Assembly (NCBI RefSeq): GCF_040115645.1
Contig: NW_027096027.1
Location: forward strand, 248,001-312,000
Direction of reading: 5' to 3'
Origin: Euwallacea fornicatus
Lineage: Eukaryota; Arthropoda; Insecta; Coleoptera; Curculionidae
DNA: 64,000 nucleotides
Made by a program: the position numbers and the translations under genes. Of this stretch, positions 1 to 9,400 are shown in pieces (the stretch's first letter is position 1; each line of letters begins with the position of its first letter). Under the pieces are notes generated by a model. It was not told the DNA's origin. It saw nothing but the letters and a program-made list of their open reading frames with translations, and did no database searches.

Positions 1-725
1 CGACCAAATGTCTTAAACAGAATGTCAAATTAATCAGCTCGACGAGATCTTTATAATGACAAAACACATCATGATTGCATCTTGCTGAATTTCCAAGAAA
101 AACAGTACTTTATGTGCTCAATCACTCAAAATGTGTGATTGTTCTAAATTTGATGTTCGATAACTTCGACAAATGCAACCAAATGTCTTAAACAGAGTGT
201 CAAATTAATCAGCTCGACGAGATCTTTAAGATGACAAAACACATCATGATTGCATCTTGTTGAATTTCCAAGAGAAATAGTTCTTTATGTGCTCAAACAC
301 TCAAAATGTGTGATTGTTCTAAATTTGAAGCTCAATAACTTCGACAAATGACGACCAAATGTCTTAAACAGAGTGTCAAATTAATCAGCTCGACGAGATA
401 TTTAAGATGACAAAACACATCATGATTGCATCTTGTTGAATTTCCAAGAAAAATAGGACTTTATGTGCTCAAACACTCAAAATGTGTGATTGTTCTAAAT
501 TTGAAGCTCAATAACTTCGACAAATGACGACCAAATGTCTTAAACAGAGTGTCAAATTAATCAGCTCGACGAGATATTTAAGATGACAAAACACATCATG
601 ATTGCATCTTGTTGAATTTCCAAGAAAAATGGGACTTTATGTGCTCAAACACTCAAAATATGTGATTGTTCTAAATTTGAAGCTCAATAACTTCGACAAA
701 TGACGACCAAATGTTTTAAACAGAC
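1..725 (+). repeat. Satellite array, left flank of the retrotransposon (about four 176-bp monomers)
   Basis: The phrase AAATGTCTTAAACAG or its TTTTAAAC variant recurs at positions 6, 181, 357, 533 and 709, giving spacings of 175, 176, 176 and 176. Two monomers carry AGATATTT where most of the array has the BglII-like AGATCTTT. The block continues the array that resumes at 6465; the element has simply split a monomer. This 725-bp stretch appears by eye identical to 14886-15610, which shows that it is one copy of a larger duplicated segment. Confidence 0.98.
721..725. repeat. Target-site duplication, left copy (CAGAC)
   Basis: CAGAC directly precedes the 5' LTR start (TGTTAGGG). The same five bases directly follow the 3' LTR end at 6460-6464. 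Uninserted monomers elsewhere in the array read CAGACTGTCAAATT without interruption, so the element entered after CAGAC and duplicated it. Five bases is within the usual range for BEL/Pao integrases. Confidence 0.95.
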
Positions 726-1381
726 TGTTAGGGACTCTAAGTTATTGGTTTTTTGTTTTCTATTTATTTTTTATTGTTGTTAATGTTAGGTTTATTGTAT
801 ACTGTCATTTACTCCCTTAAGTTACGCCTATGTACTGCGATACTTATTCGGAGAATACCATCTGGGTGCCAGACCACATGGCCCATCAGGCCAAAGCTAA
901 GGATACGCTTTGGTTGGGGAATGTGCTACTAGTCGAAGAATCTTTCTCTATAGGGACTATTGCTTTGATGGTCAATTTGTTGGACCCGCAATATTCCCAG
1001 AAAAGCGATTAGTATAGATATTCCCCAGATGGCCACGAGTTATGGGATTCGTTGTAGCCATAGCTTATAATGGTTCTTGGTGGTGGTGCGCCCCTGGTTG
1101 GAATTCTTCGGGGTTAGTACTTAAGGGATAATCGGAGCAATTTTCTCTCCTCTCTTTTTTTCTGCTCTTCCTGTGGTCTCGTCGGGTGAAAGCTACGTCG
1201 GTGACGGGATGTGATCCGCATCATATCGTGTACCCGCCCAATAAGCATTCTCCCTATTCTTCGTTACTTAGACCAAGATTCTTACATTCTTTTAAGATAA
1301 GTGCATAGTCAATACAGTCCATTTTTACATAAAACAAATTGTCTTTGTCGTGTTTCATTTATCGAAGGAACACCCTTAACA
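726..1381 (+). repeat. 5' long terminal repeat (656 bp)
   Basis: It begins TGTTAGGG and ends CCCTTAACA, so it has the TG...CA termini and a short imperfect terminal inverted repeat. It matches 5804-6459 at a constant offset of 5078 with no mismatch seen by eye. It should hold the promoter, transcription start and 3' processing signals. I could not confidently place a TATA box or canonical AATAAA; AATAAG occurs at 1240-1245. A 9-bp inverted pair (CCCTTAAGT at 814-822, ACTTAAGGG at 1119-1127) lies inside it. A 60-codon open frame at 830-1012 is repeated in the other LTR and is not treated as a gene. Confidence 0.97.
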
Positions 1382-1384
1382 TTT

Positions 1385-1402
1385 TGGTCCTTCGAGCCGG
1401 AT
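1385..1402 (+). promoter_or_regulatory. Primer-binding site complementary to the 3' end of tRNA-Tyr
   Basis: TGGTCCTTCGAGCCGGAT lies three bases (TTT) after the 5' LTR. Its reverse complement ends in CCA preceded by a discriminator A and a seven-base acceptor strand TCGAAGG. This fits the acceptor end of animal tRNA-Tyr, whose 5' strand is CCTTCGA. The match probably runs one base further (1403). It is where host tRNA primes minus-strand DNA synthesis. The tRNA identity is from memory of insect tRNA-Tyr; the position and the TGG start are seen directly. Confidence 0.82.
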
Positions 1403-1440
1403 TCGGGCTTGTGGAAAATCATTCGGTCGGTGTTTGTGTC

Positions 1441-1510
1441 GCGATAGAAGTTGTTCGCGTGCAAAACCGAGAAGTTGCTCTGTAGGCGTGATAGAAGTTG
1501 CTTCACGTGC
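1441..1510 (+). repeat. Leader direct repeat 1 (two copies of an ATAGAAGTTG hairpin unit)
   Basis: Two related units of about 22 nt occur at 1441-1462 and 1488-1510, both containing ATAGAAGTTG and ending CGTGC or ACGTGC. Copy 1 can pair GCGA with TCGC around the shared core. Copy 2 can pair GTGA with TCAC, so one pair has changed from C-G to T-A. The region is noncoding and lies between the primer-binding site and Gag. RNA packaging or dimerisation is possible but inferred. Confidence 0.55.
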
Positions 1511-1705
1511 CAGAACAACAAACAAAATCGCTGTTCGTCTGGGGCTAAGTAAGAAGAAAGATTGGTGATTCCGGATCATCGTGGAAGCCAGGGAGCTTTG
1601 TTTGGGAAGTGGGTAAGTCCTTGTCCTATTGCCTTTGAACCGTATTGCTTTCGTTTGTGCTATTTGCTAGTGATTAGATCATTCGTATCGTAAAGTTGGC
1701 GTTTT

Positions 1706-1838
1706 GTAACCGCATATTCTATATAGACTTGGCGTGGTTACAAATTGTGTGCCGTACTGCTTAACCTTTACCTTTGCGCACACGGTGACTTGTAGCCGCA
1801 TATTACAAAGCTTGGCGTGGCTACAAATTGCGTGCCGT
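1706..1838 (+). repeat. Leader direct repeat 2 (two copies of a roughly 48-nt hairpin unit)
   Basis: Copy 1 is 1706-1755 and copy 2 is 1792-1838. Each starts with an arm (GTAACCGC or GTAGCCGC), has a loop of 17-20 nt containing ATATT and ending CTTGGC, then the opposite arm (GTGGTTAC or GTGGCTAC), and ends with AAATTG.GTGCCGT. Each arm pair forms eight base pairs including one G-U. The fourth pair is A-U in copy 1 and G-C in copy 2, so both sides changed together. It lies about 65-200 nt upstream of the Gag start, a usual place for genomic-RNA signals in retroelements; that role is inferred. Confidence 0.7.
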
Positions 1839-1903
1839 TGTTGTGAGCTCCTGCATTAGAGCAGATCGTACCTGGTAGACGCGTGTATCGAGATTTTGTG
1901 ATC

Positions 1904-4900
1904 ATGGCATCTGCTGGGGAGCTAAAAGGGTTAAACGTGGCTAGGAGAACGTGCAAAGCCCAACTCACTATGTTCAGCAAATTTCTCGAAAGGTTAGATG
2001 TAAGTAGCGGTCTAGGTGCCGAAAAAATAGGGCAGATAATTGAGAGACTCGACAAATTGGAAGGTACTTTCGAGAGGTTTGGAACTATCCAAAGTGAGTT
2101 GGAGCTGCATGCTGACGATTACGACGACGAATTAGCTGAGCGGGACGACTTTGAGAATAGATACTTTGAACTTAAGGCCAAAGGAAAGGGTTTACTGCAA
2201 AAATTCAGTAGGGTTGATGCGTCCACTGCAGGCGGCACCTCGCAAGGGGCGGAATCTCCCAGCCCTTTAGATAATATCAAATTGCCGGTTATCTCATTGC
2301 CAACTTTCTCTGGCGATTTCAAAGATTGGCTTGGGTTCAGAGATCTATACCTTAGTCTAATACATAACAACGATAGGCTGAGTCGCATTCAAAAGTTTCA
2401 TTACTTGCGGGCGTCGCTGCGTGACGCAGCGTCTCGGGTTTTGGGAACTCTTGAATTATCAGAGGGCAACTATGATATCGCCTGGACAACCTTGAGTGAG
2501 CGATATGATAATAAGCGGGTGCTCGTGCACATCCATTTGAAAACTCTAGTTGAAGTGGAATCGATGCATAGAGAATCGGCTCCTAAATTGAGGAGTTTAA
2601 TTGACAGCGTGAGTAAGAGCTTAATTGCGCTGACCGCTCTGGGTCAAAAACCCGAAAATTGGGGTGTTCTGGTAGCCTACCTCATAAGCACAAAGCTGGA
2701 CCCCGTGACGGAAAGGCAATGGGAGGAGGCGAAGAGCACCCACAAAGAGGTCCCCTCATGGGACTCTTTGAGAGAGTTTTTGAGCGCCAGGGCGGACATG
2801 CTCGAAGCTATCGATCGTCAGAGGGGCAATAATAGTAAACCAGAACGAAATGTAGGACTCAAACCTAATAAGACGAGCGCCAAAACCTTCGTTGGGAGCG
2901 ATATTTCTTGTGGAGTGTGTAAAGCCAAACACTCATTAGTTAAGTGCCCAAGTTTTTTGGCTATGTCCCCCAACGAACGATTCGGCAAGGTCAAGCAACT
3001 CAAGGTGTGTTTCAATTGCTTGAAGCCGGGTCACTCTGTAAAGGATTGTCGCTTGAGAAATTGCAGCAAGTGCCCGGCTAAACACCACACCTTGTTGCAC
3101 TTTGAACCCGTCAGGGTGCAAGACGATGCCCCCAAACCAGTGGAGAGTTTGGAGCATCAGGTTTCGTTGTCTTCACTTAGTTCGGATAATCATGTCTTCC
3201 TATCCACAGTTCTGGTTGACGTTGTCAGTGCCGAGGGTAAGCGCTTAAAGGTGCGCGCACTTTTAGATTCGGGAAGTCAGTCAAACTTCATTACCTCTTC
3301 ATTATGCAAGAGGCTGAAGACAAAATTGGGCGATTTCGAAGTAATAGTCGGAGGATTGGGATCTAAGGCGTCAGAGGTGAAACACTGTTGCCACATCGAG
3401 GTGTGTGCGCGACACAGTGGCTATAAGTCTTCCTTAAAGTGTTTAGTTTTGCCCAGGATCACCGGCTTCATTCCTGGTGCTCCTGTGAATATTAGTCGGC
3501 TAAATATTCCATCCAACATCACGTTGGCAGATCCAGAATTTAGCAAACCTGGCCCTATAGATCTTCTGATTGGCAGCGAATTGTTTTATGGGTTGTTGTG
3601 TGTCGGTCAAATTAGTCTTGGACCGCACAATCCCATCTTGCAGAAAACCAGATTCGGATGGATTGTCTCCGGATCAATGGCGAATCCCGGTAGCATCAAC
3701 TCCATTTGCAATTTGAGCACAAATTCGCGGCCAAGTGGCTCAAACATTGACTTTGATTTGAAAAAATTTTGGGAGGTCGAAGATAATTTCTCTGAGACCA
3801 AGGCCTGGTCGGCTGAGGAGCTCGAATGTGAGGAGCATTTTCAAAGAACGCATAGGCGTTCGGTCGACGGCCGTTTCATGGTTGCCATCCCTTTAAAGCA
3901 TCCCGTCGCTGACTTGGGGAATTCAAAGACGAAAGCTCTCCATAGGTTCCTTTCGCTAGAACGTAAGCTCAGCCGGGATTCAGCTTTGAGGGAAGAATAT
4001 TGCAGTTTCATGCGGGAATATTCGAGTCTTGGGCACATGACTAGGGTGCTTGATGAGGATGATCGTGTCTCCTACTATATGCCTCATCACCCTGTTATTA
4101 AAACAGAAAGTTGCACCACTAAATTGAGGGTCGTATTTGATTGTAGTATGCCATCTTCAACAGGGAAATCCCTGAACGATTTGCAAATGGTCGGTCCCGT
4201 GATCCAATCGGACTTATTTGATATTTTGATTCGTTTTCGCGAGTTCCGATTTGTGGTTTCGGCGGATATCGCCAAGATGTATAGGCAAGTATTTGTGGAG
4301 CCTAAACAACGGTCTTTGCAACGGATATTTTGGAGGGAATCGCCCTCAGATCCTATCGAGGTTTTTGAATTGAACACCGTCACATACGGGCAAGCTAGTG
4401 CCAGCTTTTTAGCCGTAAGGTGTCTACATCAAGTAGCACAGGAGAGTGAACTTGATGTAGCCTCGGTGATAAAATCGTCATTCTATGTTGACGACTTCCT
4501 TCACTCAATAAATTCGGTTGAGGAAGGAATTAGAATGTGTCATAGAGTTTCCGCTGCATTGGTAGGGGGAAGGTTGCGAAACTCGGCTTATCAATTCAAT
4601 AAGAAACATCCTATGCTTTTGTCTCCAAAACATCGTTTGACGCGGATGTTGTGCGAACATGAGCATAGGAGATTGATGCATGCCGGCCCTCAGCTATTGC
4701 TCGCATCCCTAAGAGAAAAATACTGGGTTGTCGCGGCGCGCAATTTGATTAGGGCCGTTGTAAGGAATTGCGTTACCTGCTCGCGATTCAACCCTCAGTA
4801 TTTGGCGCCTCTTATGGGTGACCTCCCGCCAAGTCGCTTAACTGGTGGGAGCGTATTTGCATTTGTGGGAGTGGACTACATGGGTCCACTCAATATACGG

Positions 4901-5809
4901 GACAAAAGGGGTCGCGGCTCAAGGTTGTCTAAGTGCTATGTAAGCGTATTTATATGCTTTGCGACGAAGGCTTTACACTTGGAACTGGTGTCCGATCTTA
5001 GCAGCGAGTCGTTCCTGCTTGCTTTTCGTCGGTTCGTTGCTCGGCGTGGTCGACCTAGCCACGTTTACTCGGATAACGGCACGAATTTCGTCGGCGCCAA
5101 TCGAGAATTGGCAGAACTCGGCCATTTCTTGATTAAAGAATCGAGTAAACTGGCCAATTCATATGCCCAGGAGGGGGTGCAATGGCACTTTATACCCCCC
5201 CAATCGCCTCATTTTGGAGGTCTTTGGGAGGCGGGTGTCAAGTCAGTAAAGCACCACCTAAAACGAGTAGCGGGAAATGCCAACTTGACCTTCGAACATC
5301 TCATTACGCTACTAGCACAAATTGAGTCAATACTTAATTCCCGTCCTTTATCTCCCTTGTCACAAGATCCCAATGATTTAACTCCCTTGTCACCCGCTCA
5401 CTTCCTGATTGGAAGAAGTCTCACGGAGTTGCCCGACCCAGACCTACAGCATATTCCTGCAAATCGGTTGTCGGTATTCCAAAGGATCCAACAAATCAAG
5501 CAGCACCTTTGGACGCGTTGGAGCAAGGAATATGTCAGCGAACTGCAGCAGAGGGTCAAGTGGAAGGCACGTCAGCAGGACGTCCAGGAAGGGGTACTTG
5601 TGCTTGTCAAGGAGGACAACCTTCCTCCCTCCAAATGGCGCATGGGACGAGTAGTTGCAGTACACCCTGGCCAGGATGGAGTGAATCGTGTGGCTACTTT
5701 GAGAACTTCTAGTGGTTTGGTGAAGCGCTCTTTTAGCAAGATATGTCCCCTGCCGACGAACACTGTCATTGAAGACGCTGCAAGCGCTTCAAGGCCGGGG
5801 GCATGTTAG
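1904..5809 (+). CDS. BEL/Pao Gag-Pol polyprotein (1301 aa) lacking the RT C-terminal part and RNase H
   Basis: A single polyprotein for capsid, protease, reverse transcriptase and integrase. I start it at ATG 1904 (context ATCATGG, strong Kozak); the frame is open from GTG 1883, seven codons earlier. In ATG numbering: Gag (DUF1759-like) about 90-310; zinc knuckles C336-C339-H343-C348, C369-C372-H377-C382 and C387-C390-H395-H399; aspartic protease DSGS from D455; RT motif A ADIAKMY with D788; RT motif C YVDD 861-864; integrase zinc site H921, H926, C956, C959; integrase triad D991, D1057, E1109; DUF5641-like C-terminus to the end. Only about 57 residues separate YVDD from the integrase zinc site, where the family normally has several hundred (rest of RT, Peptidase_A17-annotated region, RNase H). 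No frameshift or internal stop is present. The last sense codon (TGT) and the stop (TAG, 5807-5809) lie inside the 3' LTR. BEL/Pao polyproteins are usually near 1,700-1,900 aa. Confidence 0.95.
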   Translation: MASAGELKGLNVARRTCKAQLTMFSKFLERLDVSSGLGAEKIGQIIERLDKLEGTFERFGTIQSELELHADDYDDELAERDDFENRYFELKAKGKGLLQKFSRVDASTAGGTSQGAESPSPLDNIKLPVISLPTFSGDFKDWLGFRDLYLSLIHNNDRLSRIQKFHYLRASLRDAASRVLGTLELSEGNYDIAWTTLSERYDNKRVLVHIHLKTLVEVESMHRESAPKLRSLIDSVSKSLIALTALGQKPENWGVLVAYLISTKLDPVTERQWEEAKSTHKEVPSWDSLREFLSARADMLEAIDRQRGNNSKPERNVGLKPNKTSAKTFVGSDISCGVCKAKHSLVKCPSFLAMSPNERFGKVKQLKVCFNCLKPGHSVKDCRLRNCSKCPAKHHTLLHFEPVRVQDDAPKPVESLEHQVSLSSLSSDNHVFLSTVLVDVVSAEGKRLKVRALLDSGSQSNFITSSLCKRLKTKLGDFEVIVGGLGSKASEVKHCCHIEVCARHSGYKSSLKCLVLPRITGFIPGAPVNISRLNIPSNITLADPEFSKPGPIDLLIGSELFYGLLCVGQISLGPHNPILQKTRFGWIVSGSMANPGSINSICNLSTNSRPSGSNIDFDLKKFWEVEDNFSETKAWSAEELECEEHFQRTHRRSVDGRFMVAIPLKHPVADLGNSKTKALHRFLSLERKLSRDSALREEYCSFMREYSSLGHMTRVLDEDDRVSYYMPHHPVIKTESCTTKLRVVFDCSMPSSTGKSLNDLQMVGPVIQSDLFDILIRFREFRFVVSADIAKMYRQVFVEPKQRSLQRIFWRESPSDPIEVFELNTVTYGQASASFLAVRCLHQVAQESELDVASVIKSSFYVDDFLHSINSVEEGIRMCHRVSAALVGGRLRNSAYQFNKKHPMLLSPKHRLTRMLCEHEHRRLMHAGPQLLLASLREKYWVVAARNLIRAVVRNCVTCSRFNPQYLAPLMGDLPPSRLTGGSVFAFVGVDYMGPLNIRDKRGRGSRLSKCYVSVFICFATKALHLELVSDLSSESFLLAFRRFVARRGRPSHVYSDNGTNFVGANRELAELGHFLIKESSKLANSYAQEGVQWHFIPPQSPHFGGLWEAGVKSVKHHLKRVAGNANLTFEHLITLLAQIESILNSRPLSPLSQDPNDLTPLSPAHFLIGRSLTELPDPDLQHIPANRLSVFQRIQQIKQHLWTRWSKEYVSELQQRVKWKARQQDVQEGVLVLVKEDNLPPSKWRMGRVVAVHPGQDGVNRVATLRTSSGLVKRSFSKICPLPTNTVIEDAASASRPGAC
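4562..4620 (+). other. Junction of an in-frame internal deletion in pol
   Basis: Just after YVDD the sequence reads VGGRLRN (from 4562), which resembles the glycine-glycine turn following RT motif C. It passes within about ten codons to KKHPMLLSPKH, which resembles the segment directly before the integrase zinc-binding domain. Reverse transcriptase C-terminus, the Peptidase_A17-annotated region and RNase H are missing. Compared with typical family length, I estimate 400-500 codons lost in a multiple of three bases. The exact breakpoint cannot be placed without an intact relative. Confidence 0.85.
5791..5803 (+). promoter_or_regulatory. Polypurine tract for plus-strand priming
   Basis: AAGGCCGGGGGCA lies directly before the 3' LTR. 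The G-rich run next to the LTR start is the usual site where an RNase H-resistant RNA primes plus-strand DNA. It overlaps the last codons of the polyprotein. The two central Cs and the final CA make it less purely purine than many tracts. Confidence 0.75.
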
Positions 5810-6459
5810 GGACTCTAAGTTATTGGTTTTTTGTTTTCTATTTATTTTTTATTGTTGTTAATGTTAGGTTTATTGTATACTGTCATTTACTCCCTTAAGT
5901 TACGCCTATGTACTGCGATACTTATTCGGAGAATACCATCTGGGTGCCAGACCACATGGCCCATCAGGCCAAAGCTAAGGATACGCTTTGGTTGGGGAAT
6001 GTGCTACTAGTCGAAGAATCTTTCTCTATAGGGACTATTGCTTTGATGGTCAATTTGTTGGACCCGCAATATTCCCAGAAAAGCGATTAGTATAGATATT
6101 CCCCAGATGGCCACGAGTTATGGGATTCGTTGTAGCCATAGCTTATAATGGTTCTTGGTGGTGGTGCGCCCCTGGTTGGAATTCTTCGGGGTTAGTACTT
6201 AAGGGATAATCGGAGCAATTTTCTCTCCTCTCTTTTTTTCTGCTCTTCCTGTGGTCTCGTCGGGTGAAAGCTACGTCGGTGACGGGATGTGATCCGCATC
6301 ATATCGTGTACCCGCCCAATAAGCATTCTCCCTATTCTTCGTTACTTAGACCAAGATTCTTACATTCTTTTAAGATAAGTGCATAGTCAATACAGTCCAT
6401 TTTTACATAAAACAAATTGTCTTTGTCGTGTTTCATTTATCGAAGGAACACCCTTAACA
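5804..6459 (+). repeat. 3' long terminal repeat (656 bp)
   Basis: Same length and, by eye, same sequence as 726-1381. It supplies the last codon and stop of the polyprotein at its first six bases, TGTTAG. It should provide polyadenylation of the genomic RNA. No mismatch against the 5' copy suggests little time since insertion, unless gene conversion has matched the copies. Confidence 0.97.
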
Positions 6460-6464
6460 CAGAC
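6460..6464. repeat. Target-site duplication, right copy (CAGAC)
   Basis: CAGAC follows the 3' LTR and is followed by TGTCAAATTAATCAG, the normal continuation of a satellite monomer. It pairs with 721-725. Matching duplications mean both ends arose in one integration event, with no LTR-LTR or inter-element recombination since. Confidence 0.95.
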
Positions 6465-9400
6465 TGTCAAATTAATCAGCTCGACGAGATCTTTAAGATG
6501 ACAAAACACATCATGATTGCATCTTGTTGAATTTCCAAGAAAAATAGTACTTTATGTGCTCAATCACTCAAAATGTGTGATTGTTCTAAATTTGATGTTC
6601 GATAACTTCGACAAATGCAACCAAATGTCTTAAACAGAGTGTCAAATTAATCAGCTCGACGAGATCTTTAAGATGACAAAACACATCATGATTGCATCTT
6701 GTTGAATTTCCAAGAAAAATAGTACTTTATGTGCTGAAACCCTCAAAATGTGTGATTGTTCTAAATTTGAAGCTCGATAACTTCGACAGATGACGACCAA
6801 CTGTCTTAAACAGAGTGTCAAATTAATCAGCTCGACGAGATCTTTAAGATGACAAAACACATCATGATTGCATCTTGTTGAATTTCCAAGAAAAATAGTA
6901 CTTTATGTGCTCAAACACTCAAAATGTGTGATTGTTCTAAATTTGAAGCTCGATAACTTCGACAAATGACGAACAAATGTTTTAAACAGAGTGTCAAATT
7001 AATCAGCTCGACGAGATCTTTAAGATGACAAAGCACATCATGATTGCACCTTGTTGAATTTCCAAAAAAAATAATGCTTTATGTGCTCAAACACTCAAAA
7101 TGTGTGATTGTTCTAAATTTGAAGTTCGATAACTTCGACAAATGACGACCAAATGTTTTAAACAGAGTGTCAAATTAATCAACTCGACGAGATCTTTAAG
7201 ATGACTAACCACATCATAATTGCATCTTGTTGAATTTCCAAAAAAATAATGCTTTATGTGCTCAAACACTCAAAATGTGTGATTGTTCTAAATTCGAAGC
7301 TCAATAACTTCGACAAATGACGACCAAATGTTTTAAACAGAGTGTCAAATTAATCAGCTCGACGAGATCTTTAAGATGACAAAACACATCATAATTGCAT
7401 CTTGTTGAATTTCCAAGAAAAATAGCACTTTATCTGCTCAAACACTCAAAATGTGTGATTGTTCTAAATTTGAAGTTCGATAACTTCGACAAATGACGAC
7501 CAAATGTTTTAAACAGAGTGTCAAATTAATCAGCTCGACGAGATCTTTAAGATGACAAAACTCATCATGATTGCATCTTGTTGAATTTCCAAGAAAAATA
7601 GCACTTTATCTGCTCAAACACACAACTTTTGAGACTTTTCAAATTATGAATCTCGATAACTTCGACAAATGACGACCAAATGTTTTAAACAGAGTGTCAA
7701 ATTAATCAGCTCGACGAGATCTTTAAGATGACAAAACACATCATGATTGCACCTTGTTGAATTTCCAAAAAAAATAATGCTTTATGTGCTCAAACACTCA
7801 AAATGTGTGATTGTTCTAAATTTGAAGTTCGATAACTTCGACAAATGACGACCAAATGTTTTAAACAGAGTGTCAAATTAATCAGCTCGACGAGATCTTT
7901 AAGATGACAAAACACATCATAATTGCATCTTGTTGAATTTCCAAAAAAAATAATGCTTTATGTGCTCAAACACTCAAAATGTGTGATTGTTCTAAATTTG
8001 AAGTTCGATAACTTCGACAAATGACGACCAAATGTCTTAAACAGAGTGTCAAATTAATCAGCTCGACCAGATCTTTAAGATTACAAAACACATCATAATT
8101 GTATCTTGTTGAATTTCCAAGAAAAATAGCACTTTATCTGCTCAAACACTCAAAATGTGTGATTGTTCTAAATTTGAAGTTCGATAACTTCGACAAATGA
8201 CGACCAAATGTTTTAAACAGAGTGTCAAATTAATCAGCTCGACGAGATCTTTAAGATGACAAAACACATCATAATTGCATCTTGTTGAATTTCCAAGAAA
8301 AATAGCACTTTATCTGCTTAAACACTCAAAATGTGTGATTGTTCTAAATTTGAAGTTCGATAACTTCGACAAATGACGACCAAATGTTTTAAACAGAGTG
8401 TCAAATTAATCAGCTCGACGAGATCTTTAAGATGACAAAACACATCATAATTGCATCTTGTTGAATTTCCAAGAAAAATAGCACTTTATCTGCTTAAACA
8501 CACAACTTTTGTGACTTTTCAAATTTTGAATCTCGATAACTTCGACAAATGACGACCAAATGTCTTAAACAGAATGTCAAATTAATCAGCTCGACGAGAT
8601 CTTTAAGATGACAAAACACATCATAATTGCATCTTGTTGAATTTCCAAGAAAAATAGCACTTTATCTGCTCAAACCCACAAACTTTGTGACTTTTCAAAT
8701 TTTGAATCTCGATAACTTCGACAAATGACGACCAAATGTCTTAAACAGAATATCAAATTAATCAGCTCGACGAGATCTTTAAGATGACAAAACACATCAT
8801 GATTGTATCTTGTTGAATTTCCAAGAAAAATAGCACTTTATCTGCTCAAACACACAACTTTTGAGACTTTTCAAATTATGAATCTCGATAACTTCGACAA
8901 ATGACGACCAAATGTCTTAAACAGAATGTCAAATTAATCAGCTCGACGAGATCTTTAAGATGACTAAACACATCATAATTGCATCTTGTTGAATTTCCAA
9001 GAAAAATAGCACTTTATCTGCTTAAACACACAACTTTTGTGACTTTTCAAATTATGAATCTCGATAACTTCGACAAATGACGACCAAATGTCTTAAACAG
9101 AGTGTCAAATTAATCAGCTCGACCAGATCTTTAAGATTACAAAACACATCATAATTGCATCTTGTTGAATTTCCAAGAAAAATAGCACTTTATCTGCTCA
9201 AACACTCAAAATGTGTGATTGTTCTAAATTTGAAGTTCGATAACTTCGACAAATGACGACCAAATGTTTTAAACAGAGTGTCAAATTAATAAGCTCGACG
9301 AGATCTTTAAGATGACAAAACACATCATGGTTGCATGTTGTTGAATTTCCAAGAAAAATAGCACTTTATCTGCTCAAACACACAACTTTTGAGACTTTTC

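Larger units (their letters stand above)
726..6459 (+). mobile_element. BEL/Pao LTR retrotransposon, structurally complete ends, internally deleted pol
   Basis: This is a 5,734-bp element in the + orientation: 5' LTR 726-1381, tRNA-Tyr-type primer-binding site from 1385, leader to about 1903, one Gag-Pol ORF 1904-5809, polypurine tract just before 5804, and 3' LTR 5804-6459. Assignment to BEL/Pao (ICTV Belpaoviridae) rests on the order Gag, protease, RT, integrase with no envelope ORF, the YVDD motif, the integrase zinc-binding sequence and the DUF5641-like C-terminus. The two LTRs are the same length and I see no difference between them, so the insertion is recent. The region between YVDD and integrase is far too short for the family, so this copy probably depends on an intact relative for mobility. 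Confidence 0.96.

Noticed and set aside
830..1012. 60-codon open frame inside the 5' LTR, repeated at 5908-6090
   Set aside because: It is present only because the LTRs are identical. It has no recognisable domain and lies in a region expected to be regulatory or untranslated.
1883..1903. Upstream GTG as start of the polyprotein
   Set aside because: In a eukaryote ATG 1904, with A at -3 and G at +4, is far more likely. The extra seven codons are merely open.
1768..5769. Minus-strand and alternative-frame ORFs within the element (for example 2119-2388, 4087-4383, 5409-5654)
   Set aside because: They overlap the well-supported Gag-Pol frame and show no domain of their own.
726..6459. Envelope gene or endogenous retrovirus
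   Set aside because: The polyprotein runs directly into the 3' LTR and no ORF remains for an envelope. It is an ordinary BEL/Pao retrotransposon layout.
6770..6795. loxP-arm-like GATAACTTCGACA in each monomer
   Set aside because: Only ATAACTTCG (nine bases) is shared, with no inverted second arm at the correct distance. Coincidence is sufficient.
6950..6990. CENP-B-box-like match in CTTCGACAAATGACGAACA
   Set aside because: TTCG and the spaced A are present, but the required CGGG is ACGA here and in most monomers. Match is too weak to claim.
7615..7660. State B box as an inversion of the state A box
   Set aside because: The reverse complement of A does not align along its length, while B aligns to A gaplessly in the forward direction at 19 of 30 positions.
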